Positions 5,184 to 10,044 of a stretch of 10,044 nucleotides of DNA are shown piece by piece. The notes beneath the pieces are model-generated. The model worked only from the letters and a program-made list of their open reading frames with translations, ran no database searches and had not been told where the DNA came from. The stretch spans positions 1 through 10,044 of the forward strand of contig JBICIE010000128.1 in assembly GCA_043101635.1 (NCBI GenBank), given 5' to 3'. A program made the translations under genes and the position numbers. The stretch's first letter is position 1. Every line of letters begins with the position of its first letter. Source of the stretch: CAYMJK01 sp043101635 (GTDB lineage: Bacteria; Planctomycetota; Phycisphaerae; Phycisphaerales; UBA1924).

Positions 5184-6779
5184 ATGTCCATAACTGCCGC
5201 CGCGGCGCTTGATCTTTCACCCTCACGCACACTTCGGAACCTCCCGCCGGCCCGGCTGGTGGAACTGGCGGTGGCCGCCGGGGAAGGCCGATTCGCCTCC
5301 AACGGCGCCCTGGTGTGCACGACCGGCGACCGCACCGGGCGCAGCCCGAAGGACAAGTACCTCGAGGACAGCCCGGCGATCCATGACAAGGTCTGGTGGG
5401 GGCCGGTGAACCGGGCGATCACGCCGGAGGCGTTCGACGCGGCGCTGGCGATCGCGGCCGAGCACCTCAACGCGCAGGAGAAGGTCTACACCTTCGAGGG
5501 CTTCTGCGGCGCCGACCCGAAGTACCGGCTCGGCGTCCGTGTGGTGACGGAGCAGGCGTGGCACGCGCTGTTCGCCAGCACGCTGTTCCTGCCGCAGGGA
5601 TCCGCCGCGGCCGGGGCTGACGCCGAGTGGCGCCACGACTGGACCGTGGTGAACGCCGGTCGGCGCCGCCTGACCAGCCACGAGGCGGGCCAGTTGGGCG
5701 TCGACGGCCCCGTGCTCATCGCCCAGTCGCTGGAGAAGAAGACGGTCGTGATCCTCGGCACCGAGTACGCCGGCGAGATCAAGAAGAGCATCTTCTACGC
5801 GATGAACTTCGACATGCCGGAAGTCGGCGTATTCCCGATGCACTGCTCGGCGAACGTCGCCAAAGACGACGAGTACAACGTCGCGCTGTTCTTCGGTCTG
5901 AGCGGCACGGGCAAGACCACACTGTCGGCCGACCCCGATCGCGCCCTGATCGGTGACGACGAGCACGGCTGGAGCGACTCGGGGGTGTTCAATTTCGAGG
6001 GCGGCTGCTACGCCAAGTGCATCCGGCTGTCGCAGGAGGGCGAGCCGCAGATCTGGAACGCGATCAAGTTCGGCAGCGTGCTGGAGAACGTCATCATCGA
6101 CGACAAGTCGCGCGTGCCCGACTACGACGACGGCTCGATCACCGAGAACACCCGGGTGACGTACCCGGTGGACTTCATCCCCGGCGCGGTGATCCCCTCG
6201 GTGGGGCGCACGCCCAAGAACGTGATCTTCCTGACGGCGGACGCGTTCGGCGTGATGCCGCCGATCAGCCGGCTGACGCCCGAGCAGGCGATGTACTACT
6301 TCATCAACGGGTATACCTCCAAGCTCGCCGGCACCGAGGCCGGGGTGACCGAGCCGCTGCCGAACTTCAGCCCGTGCTTCGGCGGGCCGTTCCTGCCGCG
6401 CCCGCCGATGGAATACGCCGCGATGCTGGCCGAGCGCATCCGCAAGTACGACGCCGACGTGTGGCTGCTGAACACCGGCTGGACCGGCGGCCCCTACGGC
6501 ACGGGGCGGCGCTTCAAGCTGCAGTACACCCGCGCGTTCGTGACGGCGATCCTCGACGGCTCGCTGGCCAGCGCAACGTTCAAGCCCGATGATATCTTCG
6601 GCCTGCCGATCCCCCACTCGGTCGCCCACGTACCCAACGACGTGCTGCACCCGCGCAACACGTGGAAGGACAGGGCCGCTTACGACGCCCAGGCGAAGAA
6701 GCTGGCGAAGCTGTTCCGCGAGAACGACGCGAAGTTCGAGATGAGCGAGGCCGTGCGGAAGGCCGGTCCGCGGGGCTGA
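5184..6779 (+). CDS. pckA: Phosphoenolpyruvate carboxykinase (ATP)
   Basis: It catalyses oxaloacetate + ATP to phosphoenolpyruvate + CO2 + ADP, the entry step of gluconeogenesis in the cytoplasm. ATG 5184 gives 531 residues, close to the family's roughly 530-540; an upstream ATG-frame extension to 5121 is low-complexity and unlikely. AAGG sits 9 nt before the start. Motifs in order: TGDRTGRSPKDKY (47-59, substrate-binding Arg53), KK at 200-201, FPMHCSAN with His220 for the metal, P-loop GLSGTGKTT (238-246), the PEPCK (ATP) signature LIGDDEHGW (255-263), FGSVLENVIIDD, and the C-terminal NTGWTGGPYGTG. No catalytic residue appears missing. The 175-bp gap 5009-5183 must hold promoters for both this gene and tRNA-His, but I found no confident boxes. 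The next gene on the same strand starts about 220 bp downstream. Confidence 0.98.
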   Translation: MSITAAAALDLSPSRTLRNLPPARLVELAVAAGEGRFASNGALVCTTGDRTGRSPKDKYLEDSPAIHDKVWWGPVNRAITPEAFDAALAIAAEHLNAQEKVYTFEGFCGADPKYRLGVRVVTEQAWHALFASTLFLPQGSAAAGADAEWRHDWTVVNAGRRRLTSHEAGQLGVDGPVLIAQSLEKKTVVILGTEYAGEIKKSIFYAMNFDMPEVGVFPMHCSANVAKDDEYNVALFFGLSGTGKTTLSADPDRALIGDDEHGWSDSGVFNFEGGCYAKCIRLSQEGEPQIWNAIKFGSVLENVIIDDKSRVPDYDDGSITENTRVTYPVDFIPGAVIPSVGRTPKNVIFLTADAFGVMPPISRLTPEQAMYYFINGYTSKLAGTEAGVTEPLPNFSPCFGGPFLPRPPMEYAAMLAERIRKYDADVWLLNTGWTGGPYGTGRRFKLQYTRAFVTAILDGSLASATFKPDDIFGLPIPHSVAHVPNDVLHPRNTWKDRAAYDAQAKKLAKLFRENDAKFEMSEAVRKAGPRG

Positions 6780-6803
6780 AGCCGGCCAGCGAAGGCCCGA
6801 GAC

Positions 6804-6822
6804 GCCGGGATTGACGCCCGGC
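6804..6822 (+). terminator. Hairpin downstream of pckA, no T-tract
   Basis: GCCGGG (6804-6809) pairs with CCCGGC (6817-6822) around a 7-nt loop, 24 bp after the pckA stop. No run of T follows, so termination here would not be of the standard intrinsic kind. It may only reflect the high GC content. Confidence 0.2.
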
Positions 6823-6999
6823 CGGCGGCGCCCGACTATTCCGGGCCGCGTGACCGCCCCGCTCAACACAATCCGTTCGATTCCGGCCGGGTACACCGCC
6901 CCCGCGCTGCCGCATCCCTGCGGGCCGCGGGATCTGGCGGCCGTGATGTCCGACGCCCGCCGGCAGCGGCTCGGCGCCGAGTCACCCCGGCGCGCTCCG

Positions 7000-8142
7000 A
7001 TGAGCCCCATCTCCGACGCGGGCGTGGAGCGCCTGGTCGAGGCGGCCTTTTACGCCAGCCTGCTCCAGGATGAGGGTCGCTGGCCCCGGTGCCGGCTGCG
7101 CAACGCCGCTGGCCACCCGTGGTCGCGGGTGGTCACGCTGCGCCGTGCGCCGGTGGCGGCGGACACCATCTCGCGCCTCGCGGCGGTGTGTCACAGCGCC
7201 GAGCACGCACTGTCGATCATCGAGGAAGATGGCGCCCTGCAGTGCGATGGCCTGGTGGATACCGGGCCGATGGGGCTCGACGGTCTGCCCGGGCGCCCGG
7301 AGATCGTCAGCGGCGCCAGCCCGGTCGCCCTGGATGTGCAGATCCTGGGGCCCGGGCGGCTTGTCGTGCGCGACCGCGGGAGCCTGCTGAACTGTGAGCT
7401 GCGCGGCGGGCGGCTGCGGCTGCTGTCGTCGATCTGGCACGCGCCGCAGGTGCGGGCGCTGTTCGACGCCTTCGGTCGGCGCTGCCTCGACGCGGCGGCG
7501 CCGGAGGAAACCGACCCCGCCCGGGACTACTTCGGCGGAGCGCACGGGGTCACGTGGTTGACATGCGCGCTGTTCGGGCCGGTGCTGGCGGGCATGGTGC
7601 ACGCCGGGCACGGCGGGGCGATCATCATCGTGCCGAGGGCGGCTTCGCTTGAGGGGGCAGTTGAGTTCGGATCGGAGGTGCGCGATCTCGATCTGAAAGC
7701 AGAGATCGCCGCCTACTGGTCGGCCTGCCTCACCTACGCGCCGGACAGCGACGGCGCTTCGATCGGGCGCTGGCAGCGCGTGCGCGCGCGGCTGCGCTCG
7801 AAGTTCGCTTCGCTCGTTGGCCTGACGAGCGTCGACGGCTGCATCATCCTCGACGACGACCTCCGGGTCAGGCGCATCGGCGCCCAGATCACCGTCGAGG
7901 ACGCCCGGGCCGAGGCGAGCGGGCGCCCGTTCCGCTGCAGCATCAGCGGCGAGGCGCATGACTACCGGCAGTTCATGGACGAACTCGGCGGGACTCGGCA
8001 CCGCTCGGCAGCGCGCCTGTGCGCGGCGATCGAGGGCGCTGTCGCGTTCGTCGTGTCGCAGGATGGCGGCCTGACGCTGTTCTGCGGCGACGAGTCGTCG
8101 ACGTTCGGCTACGGACCGATGGACGCCGACTGGTGGGGCTGA
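7000..8142 (+). CDS. DisA_N (diadenylate cyclase)-like protein with N-terminal DACNV-type sensor
   Basis: With ATG 7000 the product has 380 residues; ATG 6946 would give 398, and neither has a clear binding site, but the folded part starts at about residue 5 (ISDAGVERLVEAAFYASLL). The C-terminal third, about 270-375, resembles the DisA_N nucleotide cyclase fold: VDGCIILDDDLRV (DGC at 279-281 in place of the usual DGA) and GTRHRSAARL (RHR at 333-335), followed by AVAFVVSQDGGLTLF. In known enzymes DGA and RHR bind two ATP molecules to make cyclic di-AMP. Here the two motifs are 54 residues apart, more than the roughly 30 in DisA or CdaA, so a loop is inserted. The N-terminal 260 residues look like the sensor called DACNV in comparative studies of these cyclases. 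No transmembrane segment is evident. Whether it makes cyclic di-AMP or another nucleotide is unknown. It follows pckA and ends 26 bp from the convergent DinB-fold gene. Confidence 0.72.
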   Translation: MSPISDAGVERLVEAAFYASLLQDEGRWPRCRLRNAAGHPWSRVVTLRRAPVAADTISRLAAVCHSAEHALSIIEEDGALQCDGLVDTGPMGLDGLPGRPEIVSGASPVALDVQILGPGRLVVRDRGSLLNCELRGGRLRLLSSIWHAPQVRALFDAFGRRCLDAAAPEETDPARDYFGGAHGVTWLTCALFGPVLAGMVHAGHGGAIIIVPRAASLEGAVEFGSEVRDLDLKAEIAAYWSACLTYAPDSDGASIGRWQRVRARLRSKFASLVGLTSVDGCIILDDDLRVRRIGAQITVEDARAEASGRPFRCSISGEAHDYRQFMDELGGTRHRSAARLCAAIEGAVAFVVSQDGGLTLFCGDESSTFGYGPMDADWWG

Positions 8143-8168
8143 GGCCGCCCGAGCCGGCGCACCCGATC

Positions 8169-8672
8169 TCAGAATAGGACTGGCCCGAGCCCAAGCGCCC
8201 GGCGCAGCCCCGAAATCTGTCCCGCGTGCCATCCGCTGTGCCACGCGGCCTTCTCCACCGCGTCCAGCCGGTCGGTCAGCAGCCCGCCGGTGTCGGCTCG
8301 GGGCGGCTGGGCCGCATCCTGATCTCGCAGGCCCTCGGCCGCGGCGCCGAGCCGCTGCCAGGACTCATCCAGACGGGCCCGCAACTGCGCCAGCGGCGGG
8401 TAGGCCCCCGCATCCGGCGCCGGGCGCGATCCCGGACCGAAGAGCGCCGCCTCCTGCTCGGTCGTCCCCGTCGGCGCCCCGTCGATCGCCGCGGCGAACC
8501 ACCGGTAATCCAGGGCAACATGCCCAAGCTGCCACAACAGATGGTTGTCGGTCGGACACGCCTGAAACGCCGCCTGCTCCGGCGGGAAGTCGTCCACCAG
8601 GCGCACGATCGCCTCGTGGGCAAAGACGAGCGTGCGATGTGCCCGGGCCAGCGCGGAGAGGGAGGGTGCCAT
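8169..8672 (-). CDS. DinB-fold metalloprotein (DinB_2-like family)
   Basis: It encodes 167 residues in the usual size range for the four-helix DinB/YfiT fold. The metal-binding histidine triad is visible: His51 in HLLWQLGHVALDYRWF, and His145 and His149 in WHSGWHAGQISGLRRALGL (HxxxH). Members are metal-dependent thiol transferases or hydrolases, or of unknown activity; the substrate cannot be told from this sequence. ATG at 8672-8670 was preferred over an upstream ATG (8732) because the extra 20 residues would cover the neighbouring gene's ribosome binding site and the protein is complete without them. No Shine-Dalgarno sequence precedes the start; TATTAT lies 5 bp before it, which suggests a leaderless transcript. 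It is divergent from the DUF4259 gene. Confidence 0.88.
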   Translation of the reverse strand: MAPSLSALARAHRTLVFAHEAIVRLVDDFPPEQAAFQACPTDNHLLWQLGHVALDYRWFAAAIDGAPTGTTEQEAALFGPGSRPAPDAGAYPPLAQLRARLDESWQRLGAAAEGLRDQDAAQPPRADTGGLLTDRLDAVEKAAWHSGWHAGQISGLRRALGLGPVLF

Positions 8673-8683
8673 CGACGATAATA
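8673..8683 (-). promoter_or_regulatory. -10 box for a likely leaderless transcript of the DinB-fold gene
   Basis: On the minus strand TATTAT (plus-strand 8678-8683) lies 5 nt before the ATG at 8672, which would place transcription start at or next to the start codon. A recognisable -35 box is absent 17 bp upstream. The local AT-richness stands out in a GC-rich window. Confidence 0.35.
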
Positions 8684-8730
8684 ATCCGGAAGCGATCACG
8701 CCGACGAGAATGCTGGCAGAAGGAGGCGGC

Positions 8731-9171
8731 ATGGGCGCATGGGGCGTCGGACCGTTCGAGAACGACCTCGCGTGTGACTGGGTCTATGGCCTGGAGGATG
8801 ACGCCAGGGAGAAGGGACTGCTGCGCAAACGGGCGGCGCCGTTTGCGCGCATCGACCGGACGCTGGGCGCTGCGCTCACCGCCACCTACGAGTTGTGGTC
8901 CGACGCCGAGGAAACGCTCGCGGCCGCCGAGGCGGTCGCCGCGGCGCGGGGGCGCCCCTGCCCGGATCTGCCGGAGGAGTTCGAACCGTGGTTGCCGGTG
9001 GCCAAAGCGCAGGGCGTTCCGCCCGGCCTCGTCACGCGGGCAATCGAAGCGGCGCGCAAGGCGCGCGAGACATCCGAGCTGCGCTCTCTGTGGGAAAAGA
9101 CCAGCGACAACTACATCGGCTGGCTTGCGACCGTGGACGATCTGCTGGCGCGACTGCAAGGGCCCGGGTGA
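8731..9171 (+). CDS. DUF4259 domain-containing protein
   Basis: The 146-residue protein begins MGAWGVGPFENDLACDWVYGLE, the family hallmark (MGAWGxGxFENDxAxDW), and ends in the typical SELRSLWEKTSDNYIGWLATVDDLLARL. Length is normal. AAGGAGG lies 4 nt before ATG 8731, which decides this start over two further upstream in-frame ATGs. The family has no established biochemical function; the protein looks soluble and helical. It is transcribed divergently from the DinB-fold gene with 58 bp between starts, so the two may share regulation. A 10-bp perfect inverted repeat lies inside the coding region at 8823-8848. Confidence 0.9.
   Translation: MGAWGVGPFENDLACDWVYGLEDDAREKGLLRKRAAPFARIDRTLGAALTATYELWSDAEETLAAAEAVAAARGRPCPDLPEEFEPWLPVAKAQGVPPGLVTRAIEAARKARETSELRSLWEKTSDNYIGWLATVDDLLARLQGPG
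8823..8848. repeat. 10-bp perfect inverted repeat inside the DUF4259 gene
   Basis: GCGCAAACGG (8823-8832) and CCGTTTGCGC (8839-8848) are exact reverse complements around the 6-nt GCGGCG. In RNA this would be a stable hairpin about 90 nt into the coding region. No T-tract follows. It could be an internal RNA structure, a binding site, or chance. Confidence 0.5.
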
Positions 9172-9261
9172 TGCTGCTCATGCTCGATAAGAAGCAACTG
9201 CGCGGAGCGTCGCCTTGATCGACAATCCGAGTTTTGTGCAAATGCAGCGTGTGCCAAGCTG

Positions 9262-10044
9262 ATGCAACCGACCACCGACAATCCGGCTGGCGAATGTGCG
9301 CAGGGAAAGCCCCTCAGCGCAAAGGCCGCCCTTGAGCGCTGTCGCATCGCAGGGCGCAAGGGAGCGGCGCGAGATCTGGCGCCCTATGTCACGGGCGCTC
9401 GTCGCTTCACATCCGGCGACGCGTTCACTCGCTCAATCGCATACACAGCCATCCTGGAAGTCATGTTCAGTGTGAGCCGAGTCGAGACCATCACAAGACT
9501 TACGTCCGAAGCGATGGATCCAGCCAACCCGGCGTTCCGTAGCGTCCTGATCCATCTCAAGTGCGACGCGGAGTCGGTTCCGGATCCGTACCCGCAGCAC
9601 GTCAACGGCGACGCCGTTTGGAGCGCATACGACGCAATGCGCGCCCGGAAGCGGAAGGCCAAGTTCCATGATCAGGTCGTCGGCATGCTCCTCATCCTGG
9701 GCGCATTCACAGACCCGCAGCGCGCTGCCGAGGAGATCAAGATCCTCCAACCCGAGGCGCGAAAGAGCGAGTCACTGCCGGAACTGCTGCGTCACGCAAA
9801 GCGCGTGTGCCGCGACATCCCCAGCCCCGAAGCCCTCGTCCAGCGTCTCTACGACGGCAAGCTCAAGCTCAAGCCCGACGCCATGGCTGTCGTCGAGGCC
9901 TACAGCATGCACCGCTTCGTGCTCGGTGACGGCCTCGAGGGCTACCTCAGCGACATGGGCGAGAAGTGGACGCAGGCGCACAAGGGCCTGCTGATCGTGG
10001 GCAAGACGAAGGCCGCCGAAGCCCTGGCCGTCGCGGCAGAGCAC
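9262..10044 (+). CDS. Uncharacterised protein, 3' end beyond the window; possible DUF4375-like C-terminus
   Basis: An open frame runs from ATG 9262 for 261 codons to the window edge without a stop. I do not recognise the N-terminal 200 residues; they look soluble and helical, with a basic stretch ARKRKAKFHDQ. From about residue 208 the pattern YSMHRFVLGDGLEGYLSDMG, then ...LLIVGKTKAAEALAVA, resembles the DUF4375/DMP19 type (a G-rich turn followed by a helix with G..KAAE.L), but this is a weak visual match. No Shine-Dalgarno sequence precedes the start, so the true start is uncertain. Codon use differs from neighbours: the first two thirds use ACA, TCA, AGA and GCA freely, while the last third returns to GC-ending codons, which may reflect transfer or fusion. 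CGACAATCCG occurs twice around the start (9220-9229 and 9276-9285). Confidence 0.65.
   Translation, partial: MQPTTDNPAGECAQGKPLSAKAALERCRIAGRKGAARDLAPYVTGARRFTSGDAFTRSIAYTAILEVMFSVSRVETITRLTSEAMDPANPAFRSVLIHLKCDAESVPDPYPQHVNGDAVWSAYDAMRARKRKAKFHDQVVGMLLILGAFTDPQRAAEEIKILQPEARKSESLPELLRHAKRVCRDIPSPEALVQRLYDGKLKLKPDAMAVVEAYSMHRFVLGDGLEGYLSDMGEKWTQAHKGLLIVGKTKAAEALAVAAEH

Noticed and set aside
5223..7010. 595-codon minus-strand open frame opposite pckA
   Set aside because: pckA on the plus strand carries all PEPCK motifs. The antisense frame is a product of GC-rich codon structure, has no motif and no binding site.
9171..9218. 15-codon frame (MLLMLDKKQLRGASP) overlapping the DUF4259 stop
   Set aside because: The TGATG overlap is suggestive of coupling, but the peptide is too short and has no recognisable feature to support a gene.
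9433..9750. Minus-strand open frames at 9384-9750
   Set aside because: They lie antisense to an uninterrupted 261-codon plus-strand frame that reads more like a protein; no motif or binding site supports them.
1..10044. CRISPR array, insertion sequence, integrase or phage gene
   Set aside because: No regularly spaced repeats, no transposase or integrase motifs and no terminal inverted repeats with target duplications were seen; the tRNA-His has no visible partial duplicate nearby that would mark an attachment site.

Overview
This is a GC-rich bacterial window. Its best taxonomic hint is a tandem set of large pseudopilin-like proteins that start FTLIELLVVIAIIALLIGILLPALGEARK. Proteins of this kind are expanded in Planctomycetota, especially Phycisphaerae-like lineages. 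The other genes (ATP-type PEP carboxykinase, PilZ signalling protein, DisA_N/DACNV-like protein, DinB-fold protein, DUF4259) are compatible with that origin. The assignment is inferred from protein style, not from a marker gene.

Layout, left to right. (1) Positions 1-2700 hold three paralogous pseudopilin genes on the minus strand. Two are complete (358-1392 and 1578-2597). The third is broken at the left edge (1-105), where its transmembrane helix switches strand in a fold-back junction. The two complete genes each end in a strong intrinsic terminator, so the array looks like separately transcribed units. The leader of the most upstream gene (2598-2700) carries mutually exclusive RNA stems around the ribosome binding site. 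(2) Divergently, on the plus strand, 2881-4053 encodes a PilZ domain fused to a receiver domain that has lost its acidic pocket and a C-terminal Hpt-like domain that has lost its histidine. A fructosamine-kinase-family protein (4073-4927) follows and is probably co-transcribed. (3) A tRNA-His(GTG) gene lies on the minus strand (4933-5008). (4) pckA (5184-6779) is followed on the same strand by a predicted cyclic-dinucleotide synthase-like protein (7000-8142). (5) A convergent DinB-fold gene (8169-8672, minus) shares a 58-bp divergent promoter region with a DUF4259 gene (8731-9171). (6) A gene with different codon use starts at 9262 and runs off the right edge.

How the parts may work together (inference): the PilZ protein sits head-to-head with the pseudopilin array, which suggests cyclic-di-GMP input to surface or secretion structures. 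A second cyclic-nucleotide protein lies about 3 kb away. PckA provides gluconeogenic PEP and the fructosamine-kinase-like protein suggests glycation repair; neither is clearly linked to the pilin array. The points most worth a second look are the leader RNA, the degenerate PilZ-REC-Hpt protein, the fold-back at the left edge, and the DAC-like protein.
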